From positions 1 to 35,100 of the forward strand of contig JAEZZM010000004.1 of NCBI GenBank assembly GCA_023418575.1: 35,100 bases of DNA, given 5' to 3'. A program made the position numbers and the translations under genes. Source of the stretch: Actinomycetes bacterium. GTDB taxonomy: Bacteria > Actinomycetota > Coriobacteriia > Coriobacteriales > JAEZZM01. Below, in pieces: positions 23,776 through 31,265 of this stretch. The notes beneath the pieces are model-generated. The model did not search any database. It worked only from the letters and a program-made list of their open reading frames with translations, and had not been told where the DNA came from. How positions within the stretch are numbered: position 1 is the first letter of the stretch; each line of letters begins with the position of its first letter.

Positions 23776-24347
23776 GAGCGAAACCTAAGGCCTCTTGCCT
23801 TGGCTCTTTTATGGCCTCGTGCAAAACTATTAAAAGAAGCACCACTCATAAGAAAGCAGACTGGCAGCATGATCAGGCAGTTCATGAGTATATTGGGGAC
23901 TATTCGCATATATATTGAACTAAGAAAGGAGGTGTCAAGGCCTAAGGTAAGCAAAAGAATTGCATAGACAAACTCAAGCACTATCACTGCTAAACAAGCA
24001 CGAACAAAAGCATAACTAAAAGACTCCTTAAAAGCTTGTCTATCACCCCTTGATAAGAGATAAAACAAGAGGCTAAAGCAGAGCATCATAGCACCAAAGC
24101 TAGTGCTTGAAAGGCAGTCATACATAAAGCCAAGAAGTAGTCCTATCCAAGTCAAAGAAGCTGAATTATGTCTAAAACTAATAACTATACATGCAATAAG
24201 AAGAAAATTAAAATGTCCATCTAAAACTGCAATATGCTGAGCTAAAAGCAGATGAAGCAGAAGGCAAAAAAGTGCGATAATAAAGGATCCTAGCAAGCTA
24301 GAAGCCACTTCCTTTTGTGTTGTCTGCAATGTCTGCAACTGTGCCAT
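23772..24347 (-). CDS. mreD: Rod shape-determining protein MreD
   Basis: A 191-residue, strongly hydrophobic protein with five to six membrane segments, from SLLGSFIIALFCLLLHLLL to NILMNCLIMLPVCFLM. MreD is poorly conserved in sequence; the call rests on size, topology, the GLLLGFMYDCLSSTSFGAMMLCFSL segment (family GxxxGxxxDxxxxxxxG) and its place between mreC and pbp2. The longer frame to 24560 would lie within mreC. ATG 24347 is supported by a perfect TAGGAGG ribosome-binding site whose TAG is the mreC stop, so the two genes are coupled. It overlaps pbp2 by 4 bases. Confidence 0.92.
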   Translation of the reverse strand: MAQLQTLQTTQKEVASSLLGSFIIALFCLLLHLLLAQHIAVLDGHFNFLLIACIVISFRHNSASLTWIGLLLGFMYDCLSSTSFGAMMLCFSLLFYLLSRGDRQAFKESFSYAFVRACLAVIVLEFVYAILLLTLGLDTSFLSSIYMRIVPNILMNCLIMLPVCFLMSGASFNSFARGHKRAKARGLRFRS

Positions 24348-24357
24348 CTCTAGCCTC

Positions 24358-25407
24358 CTATTCAGAACCTTGTGACTGCCCTTGTAAAGCAGGACTTTCT
24401 TGCTGAGCAGCTTGGACGGATTGAGTAGATTGAGCAGATGGATCTGCTTGAAGCCTAGCTGCCTGCTCATCGGCAGCTTGATTATCGGCCTCAGAAGGGC
24501 TTGAGGCAATGGGCTGCTTATCTGGATCATTAAGCTTGGTGATAACCAAGACTTCTTCATATGAAGCAGAGGCCCGAGGAGGTCTTACTACTATATTGTA
24601 GTAAAGAGAGGCAGCTGAACGCTCTACAGAAATCACCTCACCAATAGGCAATCCTTTTGGATATACACCACCCATACCGCTGGTGATAACTACATCTCCA
24701 GGCTTAACCTCTGCGTCGGTAGTAATATAGTCTAAGCGTAAGCTACCATCAGCACTTCCTCGCAATATTCCGGCTGCTCTGTTAGATTGAATCATTGCAG
24801 AGACGCCAGACTTCTCATCACTTATTAAACGGACAACCGCATTATTTGCATTGAGCTGTTCTATTTGGCCGATCAAACCGTAGCTATTGAGAACCGGCAT
24901 GCCTGAACTAAAACCATCACTACTCCCCTTATCTATAGTAATGGTGCGTGACCAGGCATCTTGCGATCTACCTATAACACGGGCTGCACTTGACTGTAAT
25001 TGGTAGGCTGAACTTAGCTGCAGCAGCCCTCTCAAACGCTCTGATTCTTGCTTATATTCCTCCAGCTCCTCAACCGCTCTTCTCAGCTTTGTATTTTGTT
25101 CTTCTAACTCTTGCACTGATTCAGAGCTTAAAGAAGCTGTTGAGGTCTCAGCTTTTGACCTAAAAGGGGAACTTATAAAAGCCCCCACCCTTGATATGGG
25201 AGAAACAGCAGATTGGCTGAAGCTTTTAACGCGGTGCAAAAAACCTGTATCGCCCTCAGTACTATAAAGCTGAATACAAGCTAAAGATACAAGGCAAGAC
25301 AAGATGAGACTAAAAAGACCCGCGTTAATACGTCGAGTCTTTTTGCCAGAAAAAGCCTTTTTGTTACGATAAGTAGAGCGTAAAGGCACGATAGAATTAA
25401 ACCTCAC
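24358..25407 (-). CDS. mreC: Rod shape-determining protein MreC
   Basis: A 349-residue bitopic protein that scaffolds the elongation complex outside the membrane. It has a short basic cytoplasmic part, a membrane segment at about residues 29-48, and a coiled coil (about 94-130, ELEEQNTKLRRAVEELEEYK). The beta-domain follows, with ARVIGRSQDAWSRTITIDKG, LNSYGLIGQI, VRLISDEKSGVSAMI, GVYPKGLPIGEVISV. The last 50 residues are a low-complexity tail rich in Gln, Ala, Ser and Asp. The start is GTG at 25407 with a poor ribosome-binding site; another GTG at 25389 is possible, so the first 6 residues are uncertain. Order mreB-mreC-mreD-pbp2-rodA is the classical one. Confidence 0.94.
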   Translation of the reverse strand: MRFNSIVPLRSTYRNKKAFSGKKTRRINAGLFSLILSCLVSLACIQLYSTEGDTGFLHRVKSFSQSAVSPISRVGAFISSPFRSKAETSTASLSSESVQELEEQNTKLRRAVEELEEYKQESERLRGLLQLSSAYQLQSSAARVIGRSQDAWSRTITIDKGSSDGFSSGMPVLNSYGLIGQIEQLNANNAVVRLISDEKSGVSAMIQSNRAAGILRGSADGSLRLDYITTDAEVKPGDVVITSGMGGVYPKGLPIGEVISVERSAASLYYNIVVRPPRASASYEEVLVITKLNDPDKQPIASSPSEADNQAADEQAARLQADPSAQSTQSVQAAQQESPALQGQSQGSE

Positions 25408-25475
25408 ATCTTTAAAGCTTAAGCGATATAACAGCTCAAGGATGGCATATTAATAGTTCTTAGTACAAACTAGCT

Positions 25476-26519
25476 TTAGTGATTACCACTTTGCATATAT
25501 GGACGACCCAAGGCATCGCTTTCTAAAACCTGAGCACATCCCTCTACTACATTAGTAAGGGCAGTTGGTGATACATGAACAGGCACTCCTGTTTCTGCGC
25601 GTAGACGCTCGTCCAAACCACGCAAAAGTCCGCCACCGCCGGTAAGAAGAATACCATAGTACATAAGGTCACTAGCTAGATCTGGTGGGGTATCATCCAA
25701 GGTATCTTTTACGGCTTGAATCATCTCATTTACGGGATTTACCAGAGCAGAGCGTATCTCTTCACTTTCAATACGCACTGTTTTAGGCATACCAGTTAAT
25801 AGGTCACGGCCATTTACCTCAACATCTAATTCTTCAGCTAGAGGAGCAGCAGAACCTATTTTAATCTTGATTTCTTCTGCGGTTCTCTCACCAATCAAAA
25901 GATTGTAGGCATTTTTTGCATGGTTCATGATGGCCATATCAAACTCATCACCCGCAATACGTACTGATCGAGAGACAACTATGCCGCCCAAGGAAATCAC
26001 AGCAACCTCAGTAGTACCGCCGCCAATGTCTACTACCATAGATCCAGTTGGCTCTTCAATAGGAAGGCCAGCACCTATAGCTGCAGCCATAGGCTCTTCA
26101 ATAAGGAAGGCTTGACGAGCACCAGCTTGAATAGTTGCTTCAAAAACAGCACGCTTTTCAACAGAGGTAACACCAGAAGGTACACAAACAACTACACGGG
26201 GGCGAGGTGACCAAGGAAAGCGCTTCTCTTGAGCCTTATTGATAAAGTAGCGCAGCATAGCTTCAGTTACATCAAAGTCTGCAATCACACCATCTTTTAA
26301 AGGCCTCATTGCAACAATATTTCCGGGAGTACGTCCCAACATACGTTTTGCATCAGTTCCAACTGCAAGAACGCGTTTTTCCTCTTTTTCAATTGCAACA
26401 ACTGAGGGTTCATCTAGCACAATGCCGCGACCTCGAACAGAAACTAAGGTGTTTGCTGTACCAAGGTCAATGGCCATATCTCCGCCCCATTGACCAAAGA
26501 GCATATCGGTGATCGACAT
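25476..26519 (-). CDS. mreB: Rod shape-determining actin homologue MreB
   Basis: A 347-residue MreB, full length. Actin-fold ATP-binding motifs are present: phosphate-1 DMAIDLGTANTLV (residues about 14-26), connect-1 VCVPSGVTSVEKRA, phosphate-2 VVDIGGGTTEVAVISLGG, and adenosine motif ILLTGGGGLLRGLDERL. IEEPMAAAIGAGLPI is also typical. It forms membrane-bound filaments that steer wall synthesis by RodA-PBP2. ATG 26519 is preceded by AAAGGTAAG. The 99-base gap to the upstream TPR gene holds a 9-bp hairpin (26587-26611) and may contain the mre promoter, though I see no strong box. Its presence points to a rod-shaped or ancestrally rod-shaped cell. Confidence 0.97.
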   Translation of the reverse strand: MSITDMLFGQWGGDMAIDLGTANTLVSVRGRGIVLDEPSVVAIEKEEKRVLAVGTDAKRMLGRTPGNIVAMRPLKDGVIADFDVTEAMLRYFINKAQEKRFPWSPRPRVVVCVPSGVTSVEKRAVFEATIQAGARQAFLIEEPMAAAIGAGLPIEEPTGSMVVDIGGGTTEVAVISLGGIVVSRSVRIAGDEFDMAIMNHAKNAYNLLIGERTAEEIKIKIGSAAPLAEELDVEVNGRDLLTGMPKTVRIESEEIRSALVNPVNEMIQAVKDTLDDTPPDLASDLMYYGILLTGGGGLLRGLDERLRAETGVPVHVSPTALTNVVEGCAQVLESDALGRPYMQSGNH

Positions 26520-26586
26520 CTGCTCTTACCTTTCTCGATTTTAGGTCTAAAAACCTATCAAACGCTTACAATATTTCAAGCCAGTA

Positions 26587-26611
26587 CTTTAAAAGGCCAA
26601 AGCTTTTAAAG
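26587..26611. repeat. Hairpin between the TPR gene and mreB
   Basis: Perfect 9-base arms CTTTAAAAG (26587-26595) and CTTTTAAAG (26603-26611) around a 7-base loop. It lies just after the TPR gene stop in the direction of transcription and is not followed by a T run, so it may be an RNA-processing or protein-binding element rather than a terminator. Confidence 0.4.
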
Positions 26612-26618
26612 CCAGCAG

Positions 26619-28055
26619 TTAATTGACCTGATCTGAAGAGCCTGCTTGATCCTGTTCAAGCTCAGCTGCAGGAACCACAATGTCTGTTTGCACCGCAGGG
26701 CTAGCTACCTTATTATCCTGCAGAGCACCACTAGCTTTTTGAATACCTGAGCTGCCTTGAGGTAAGGAATCAAAGTTGAGGTGTACATCAGAAATCTTCC
26801 AGCTTATGCCAGATCTGATCATATAAACTAAATAAATTACATCTGAGCCCGTATTATTATCACTGGCCACAAGTGTAGCTTTAACACGAAGCACAGAGGT
26901 TTGCATATTTTTGTCCATAGCTAGCACTTCTACAGACTTGGTTTTTCCCAGTTCAAGCATGCGATGTGAGAGCGCTGTTGCATCAGTGCCTTCTTGCCAC
27001 AAATCACTACTGTCCTTATCGGCATTCACTCTCTCAAATAGCTCTGTGACAATTGCCTGCTGACTGGGGATACCATAGCCCTTATAGTAGGCATAAGCTG
27101 CGCAAAGACTTGCAGCAATAAGAAGGATCAAGATAAGAATAATTAATTTCAATCCAGTATGTTTATGCTTGCGCTCAGCTTTCTTTTGCTGTTTTGAAAG
27201 TTTAACCAGATCACGCTCAGTGATTTCAAAAAAACCCGTGTCTTCTGGGGATGGCATAATCATGCCAGAACTTGAAGCATCTAGATTTGGGTTAGTTTGA
27301 TTAAGCGGCGAGAGCATCTCATCTGTTGAAGAGATAGAGCCAGTGACATAACCTCTTCTTTGTTCAAGGGTGTGCTTAGCATACTCATAATCTTTAAGAG
27401 CAGCTTCATTTAACTGATAAGTTCCATCAGCCATTGCTTGATTGAAGGAAGAAAGCGCCTCATCCATTCTACTCATAGCAACATAGGCCCGTCCAAGCTG
27501 TGCAAAAACCATATTGCGTTGAATCGATGGAGCACTAACATCAAGTGCCGTTCTATATGCCTCCACCGCATCAGCTGGGCGCTTAAGTTGCATAAAACAT
27601 GAACCCAAATTAAGTAAGGCTGAGGAAGGATCAGGGTTATTAACATCTAGAGCAGCAGATCTATAGGCAGCTCCTGCCTCTCTAATCTCTCCTCTTGACT
27701 CATGAATGCCTGCAAGAGCAGTAAATGCTTTGTATGCTTTTTGATAAGCAGGATCCAAAGCAGCAGCCTTATATACAGTCAAAGCCTCATCTTGCTTGCC
27801 TAAAAGCAGATAAGCCTTACCTAGATTAGCACTTACAGCTCCCTTTTGAGGATAAGACCTATCTGCAAGTGCTTGATTATATGCCTCAACAGCCTTTTCA
27901 ATCTGCTTAAGCTTCATATAAGAATTACCAAGCTTATGATAGGCCTCACCAGAAATCTGGCCATCTTCTAATGCTTTAGCAAATGACTCTGCAGCTTGAT
28001 AAAAATCATTTTGTAAGTAAGCCTCTAAGGCTTTATCGTAATATTCTTTAATCAC
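26619..28055 (-). CDS. TPR-repeat membrane protein upstream of mreB
   Basis: A 478-residue protein with three parts. Residues about 1-225 are six or so tetratricopeptide repeats (for example EAYHKLGNSYMKLKQIEKAVEAYNQAL in outline, VSANLGKAYLLLGKQDEAL, LLNLGSCFMQLKRPADAVEAYRTAL, FAQLGRAYVAMSRMDEAL). A linker carries the motif DTGFFEITERDLVKLSKQQ and a Lys/Arg cluster. One membrane segment (about 299-322) follows, then an extracytoplasmic domain of about 110 residues resembling small DUF4878-like or NTF2-like folds, and a Gln/Ala/Ser tail. With basic residues before the membrane segment the TPR part is inside. A role as adaptor for the elongation machinery is suggested only by position. The start is GTG 28055, with AGGAG 5 bases upstream. 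Confidence 0.85.
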   Translation of the reverse strand: MIKEYYDKALEAYLQNDFYQAAESFAKALEDGQISGEAYHKLGNSYMKLKQIEKAVEAYNQALADRSYPQKGAVSANLGKAYLLLGKQDEALTVYKAAALDPAYQKAYKAFTALAGIHESRGEIREAGAAYRSAALDVNNPDPSSALLNLGSCFMQLKRPADAVEAYRTALDVSAPSIQRNMVFAQLGRAYVAMSRMDEALSSFNQAMADGTYQLNEAALKDYEYAKHTLEQRRGYVTGSISSTDEMLSPLNQTNPNLDASSSGMIMPSPEDTGFFEITERDLVKLSKQQKKAERKHKHTGLKLIILILILLIAASLCAAYAYYKGYGIPSQQAIVTELFERVNADKDSSDLWQEGTDATALSHRMLELGKTKSVEVLAMDKNMQTSVLRVKATLVASDNNTGSDVIYLVYMIRSGISWKISDVHLNFDSLPQGSSGIQKASGALQDNKVASPAVQTDIVVPAAELEQDQAGSSDQVN

Positions 28056-28100
28056 ATAAGCTCCTGTAGCTTAAGATGCATAACTCTGTTGTAGTGAATA

Positions 28101-28637
28101 TTATTTTTCAATGCGTACGCTCAGTAACACATCTCCTGCGCGCAGCTGTTCAATAACTTCACGACCCTCAATCGTTTGACCAAAAACGGTATAGTCAGGA
28201 TCTAAGAAATGCTGAGCGCCAAGACAAAAATAAAACTGTGAGCCAGCAGAGTCTGGAGCTTGAGAGCGAGCCATAGCAAGAGCACCATCTTCATGTGAGT
28301 TCCTGGGGTTAGTCTTAGCTTCAAGCTTAATGCAGTAATCAGGACCGCCTGTTCCGGGCATACCAAGACCAGGTTTTCCACCAGAAACTACCTCTTCAGA
28401 TGTCATTTCCTTAGTAAGAGGATCTCCGCCTTGAATTACAAAGCCAGGGACATATCTATGAAACTTAGTGCCATCATAAAATTCTGTCATAGCCAGTTCA
28501 ATAAAGTTAGCCACATGGATAGGGGCTCCCTCACCATCAAGCTTAACCTTAATAGTACCTTTACTTGTCTCTAGAATGGCGATTTCTGTGCCTTCAGGCT
28601 TATATTCAGGTGTGTACAGCTGTTTAGAAAAAAACAT
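28101..28637 (-). CDS. Cyclophilin-type peptidyl-prolyl cis-trans isomerase
   Basis: A 178-residue cyclophilin that speeds proline isomerisation in folding proteins. Active-site features are FHRYVPGFVIQGGDP (the Phe-His-Arg start), ALAMARSQAPDSAGSQFYFCLG (Gln and Phe of the substrate groove) and DPDYTVFGQTIEG. The loop VVSGGKPGLGMPGTGGPDYCIKLE in outline is the insertion usual in Gram-positive PpiB-like proteins. No signal peptide or lipobox is present, so it should be cytoplasmic. ATG 28637 has AAAGGA 7 bases upstream. It begins the long leftward block, 45 bases before the TPR gene, and is divergent from the EF-G-like gene. Confidence 0.94.
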   Translation of the reverse strand: MFFSKQLYTPEYKPEGTEIAILETSKGTIKVKLDGEGAPIHVANFIELAMTEFYDGTKFHRYVPGFVIQGGDPLTKEMTSEEVVSGGKPGLGMPGTGGPDYCIKLEAKTNPRNSHEDGALAMARSQAPDSAGSQFYFCLGAQHFLDPDYTVFGQTIEGREVIEQLRAGDVLLSVRIEK

Positions 28638-28672
28638 TCTGTTAATCCTTTCTGTCTTTAAGCTATCACCCT

Positions 28673-28702
28673 ATTTTACTTAAAGCTCAGTCATTTGGGC
28701 AA
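28673..28702 (-). promoter_or_regulatory. Candidate promoter for the cyclophilin/TPR unit
   Basis: On the minus strand TTGCCC (28702-28697) and TAAAAT (28678-28673) are separated by 18 bases, placing the start of transcription about 30 bases before the cyclophilin ATG. Matches to consensus are four of six and five of six. The rest of the 279-base divergent gap (28638-28916) is AT-rich with no other feature I can support except the hairpin at 28863-28888. Confidence 0.4.
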
Positions 28703-28862
28703 AACTGCAAGAGCTTTTCACATGAGAAGATTTATGCAGATACATTAGCAGCTTAAGCTACTAAGCTACGAAGTATTTATCGTTAAGCAGAATCAATAAA
28801 GAAATTGAGCATTTACTCTATAAATTTTAGGGATAAGAAGATAAAATTAAGGGGTCATAAGA

Positions 28863-28888
28863 GCTTAGAGGCTCAGGTGGCTCTAAGC
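28863..28888 (+). repeat. Hairpin in the leader of the EF-G-like gene
   Basis: Arms GCTTAGAG (28863-28870) and CTCTAAGC (28881-28888) flank a 10-base loop, 15 bases before the very strong ribosome-binding site GAGGAGG (28904-28910). It lies in the probable 5' untranslated leader. It could affect message stability or translation; it could also be chance. Confidence 0.4.
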
Positions 28889-28916
28889 CATACTTCAAAC
28901 CCTGAGGAGGCGTGTT

Positions 28917-30989
28917 ATGGGAGCTCCCAGTACTAGTCACGTTCGTAATGTGGTTTTGGTGGGTCAAGGAGGCGTAGGTAAAACCTCGTTGGCTGAAGCA
29001 TTCTTGCACTTAAGCGGTAAGACTGCTCGACTTGGCACCACCGAAAACGGTAAGCCCACTATGGACTATGATCCTGAGGAGATGAAGCGCAAATTCTCCA
29101 TCTCAACAGCCATTGCTCCAATTGAGCACAAGGGTTTCAAAATAAATGTGCTTGACGCTCCATGTTATCCAGATTTTATCGGCGATGCCTATGCAGCTAT
29201 GTCAGTCTGCGAAACCGCTCTTTTTGTAGTTGATGCAACTACAGGTCCCCAAGCTACAACTATTAAACTTTGGTATGCCGCACAAGATCTTAAGCTTGCT
29301 CGCGCTGTCTTTGTTAATCGTATAGATAAAGAAGGCGCTGACTTTGAACTGACCATGGAAATGCTTAAAGAGCGTTTTGGGCAACGTCTTGGAGCAGTAA
29401 ATATCCCTCTTGGCTCTGGCGAGGATTTCAAAGGTGTTATTGATATTTTGCGCATGAAAGCTCGCTATTTTGAGGATGGAAAAGAGCGCGTAGAAGAGAT
29501 TCCTCAAGAATATTTGCAGCAGGCTGAGCAGGCCAGAGATACTCTCTGTGATCTTGTTGCAGAAGCTGACGAAGAGCTTATGATGAAGTATTTAGAGGGA
29601 GAAGAGCATCTTAGTCAAGATGAACTTGAAAAGCTTTTGGGCAAGGCTATTGCTGAGCGCATCTTTGTTCCTGTTTATGTGGGCTCTACCCTTATCGAAC
29701 AAGGTGTATCCAGCTTAATGGACGACATTGTAAGCTACTTCCCCTCACCTTTAGATTACGGCTTTATTGGTCTGAGTGATGGAACTGATCTTAAGATTCA
29801 AAGTCTAGATGCACGCCCCGTGTTCTTTGTATTCAAGACCTTATCGGATCCCTATGTTGGACGCCTTTCCTTTGTAAAAGTTCTAGCTGGAACCATTAAT
29901 GGAAACACCGAGCTCATAAATGCGCGCACCCAGAAAAAAGAGCGCTTAAATCATCTGCACCTTATGACTGGTAAGGAATCAACTGAGATCAAAGAGGCTC
30001 AGGCTGGCGATATTATCGTTATCCCTAAGCTCAATGATGCAAAAACGGGTGATACCTTCTCATATACAGGAGAAATTGAAGCTAAGGCCTTTAACTTCCC
30101 CAACTCTTTGTATCGTGTAGCCATTGCCGCTAAAGATAGAAACGATGAAGATAAGCTGGGAGATTTCCTCACCAAGGCTATTGAGGCAGATCCTACCTTG
30201 GCACTTAAGCGTGATGAAGAAACACATCAAACTATCATTTCAGCCATTGGCGAGGCACAAATTACCGTTTTGCTAGAGCGCCTAAAGGAGCGCTCTGGTA
30301 TTGAAGCAGAGCTGTTGCCCTTGCGCATTCCTTATCGTGAGACCATACGTAAGAGCTCTAGCGCCCAAGGTCGTCACAAAAAGCAGACCGGTGGTTCTGG
30401 TCAGTTTGGTGACTGCTGGCTTAGATTAGAACCCAATCCCGGAGCTGGATATGAGTTTGTCGATGAGATCGTAGGCGGAAAAATCCCCAAGCAATTCCTT
30501 CCTGCAGTTGATAAGGGTTGTCAAATGGCTATGGAAGAGGGCATACTTGCAGGTTACCCCATGGTTGATGTTAAGGTTGCCTGCTATGATGGCTCTTATC
30601 ATAGTGTTGACTCAAACGAGATGGCCTTTAAGATGGCGGGCCGTCTTGCCTTTAGAAATGCTGCCGATAAGGCCGAGATTGTAATTTTAGAACCAATGGC
30701 TCAGTTGGCTATTACAGTTCCAGAGGATTACGCGGGCACCATCATGGGTGACATTAGCGCAAGTCGTGGTCGCATTAACGGTATGGAAAGCGATGATCGT
30801 GGCAACACCGTCATTAGAGCCACCGCCCCTTATGCAGAATTAGTTGATTATTCGACCAAACTTCGCTCACTTTCCCGTGGTACGGGTGAGTACTCACTTG
30901 AGCTCGAAGGTTATGAACAGGTTCCTTATGACACAGCAGAAAAACTCATTGAGGACTACAGAAAGTCTCGTGAGGAAGCCTCAAAATAA
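28917..30989 (+). CDS. EF-G-like translational GTPase (EF-G2 type)
   Basis: A 690-residue paralogue of elongation factor G with all five domains. The GTPase motifs are non-canonical: G1 GQGGVGKTS (residues 16-24; EF-G has AHIDAGKTT), G3 DAPCYPDF (80-87; EF-G has DTPGHVDF), G4 NRID (EF-G has NKMD). The switch I region is also changed (GTTENGKPTMDYDPEEMKRKFSIS in outline). Domain IV (about 470-590) has GRHKKQTGGSGQFGDCWLRLEP and DKGCQMAMEEGI; domain V has EPMAQLAITVPEDYAGTIMGDISASRGRI. Homologues are common in Actinobacteria and cannot usually replace EF-G; the role is unclear (tetracycline-resistance-like, recycling or regulatory). ATG 28917 has GAGGAGG six bases upstream. A strong terminator follows at 31067-31100. 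Confidence 0.93.
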   Translation: MGAPSTSHVRNVVLVGQGGVGKTSLAEAFLHLSGKTARLGTTENGKPTMDYDPEEMKRKFSISTAIAPIEHKGFKINVLDAPCYPDFIGDAYAAMSVCETALFVVDATTGPQATTIKLWYAAQDLKLARAVFVNRIDKEGADFELTMEMLKERFGQRLGAVNIPLGSGEDFKGVIDILRMKARYFEDGKERVEEIPQEYLQQAEQARDTLCDLVAEADEELMMKYLEGEEHLSQDELEKLLGKAIAERIFVPVYVGSTLIEQGVSSLMDDIVSYFPSPLDYGFIGLSDGTDLKIQSLDARPVFFVFKTLSDPYVGRLSFVKVLAGTINGNTELINARTQKKERLNHLHLMTGKESTEIKEAQAGDIIVIPKLNDAKTGDTFSYTGEIEAKAFNFPNSLYRVAIAAKDRNDEDKLGDFLTKAIEADPTLALKRDEETHQTIISAIGEAQITVLLERLKERSGIEAELLPLRIPYRETIRKSSSAQGRHKKQTGGSGQFGDCWLRLEPNPGAGYEFVDEIVGGKIPKQFLPAVDKGCQMAMEEGILAGYPMVDVKVACYDGSYHSVDSNEMAFKMAGRLAFRNAADKAEIVILEPMAQLAITVPEDYAGTIMGDISASRGRINGMESDDRGNTVIRATAPYAELVDYSTKLRSLSRGTGEYSLELEGYEQVPYDTAEKLIEDYRKSREEASK

Positions 30990-31066
30990 GCTTATTGCTT
31001 GTTGCTGAGCAGGCTAAAAGTTCATCACTGGCCTGATGAATGAGCTTACTCGCTTTTTGATATAAT

Positions 31067-31100
31067 GAGAGGACTTAACCCTTGTTAGGTCCTCTTTTTT
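31067..31100 (+). terminator. Strong intrinsic terminator after the EF-G-like gene
   Basis: Arms GAGGACTTAAC (31069-31079) and GTTAGGTCCTC (31084-31094) form an 11-bp stem with one G-U pair and a CCTT tetraloop, followed directly by TTTTTT (31095-31100). This is a textbook rho-independent terminator, 77 bases after the stop codon. It separates the EF-G-like gene from trpS. A TGATATAAT that looks like an extended -10 box lies just before it. Confidence 0.85.
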
Positions 31101-31265
31101 ATCGGAATGCATATACAACTATCCTTAGTTAGGCAGCTTCAATAGCTTTGTCTAATGCCAAAATACCTGTGGCAAAAGCTGATGTAAGTTATATGCAAGC
31201 GATACCTTATGATCCACATTAGATGCCTTTGTGCCTTGATAGACCCGTTAAAGGAGCGCAAAACC

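Noticed and set aside
24348..24560. Longer MreD frame reaching into mreC.
   Set aside because: The extension is the shadow of the low-complexity mreC tail; a perfect TAGGAGG site supports ATG 24347.
31020..31039. Inverted repeat TTCATCA / TGATGAA after the EF-G-like gene as a second terminator.
   Set aside because: The stem is AT-rich with no T run; the strong terminator at 31067-31100 accounts for the 3' end.
31128..31193. Minus-strand fragment ending ILALDKAIEAA before a stop, which could be the remnant of a gene.
   Set aside because: Only about 19 codons are open, with an in-frame stop directly upstream and no start or ribosome-binding site; most likely chance.
31101..31265. Possible T-box leader ahead of trpS.
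   Set aside because: No conserved T-box bulge sequence or specifier stem was found, and the 165 bases lack a terminator/antiterminator pair before the start codon.
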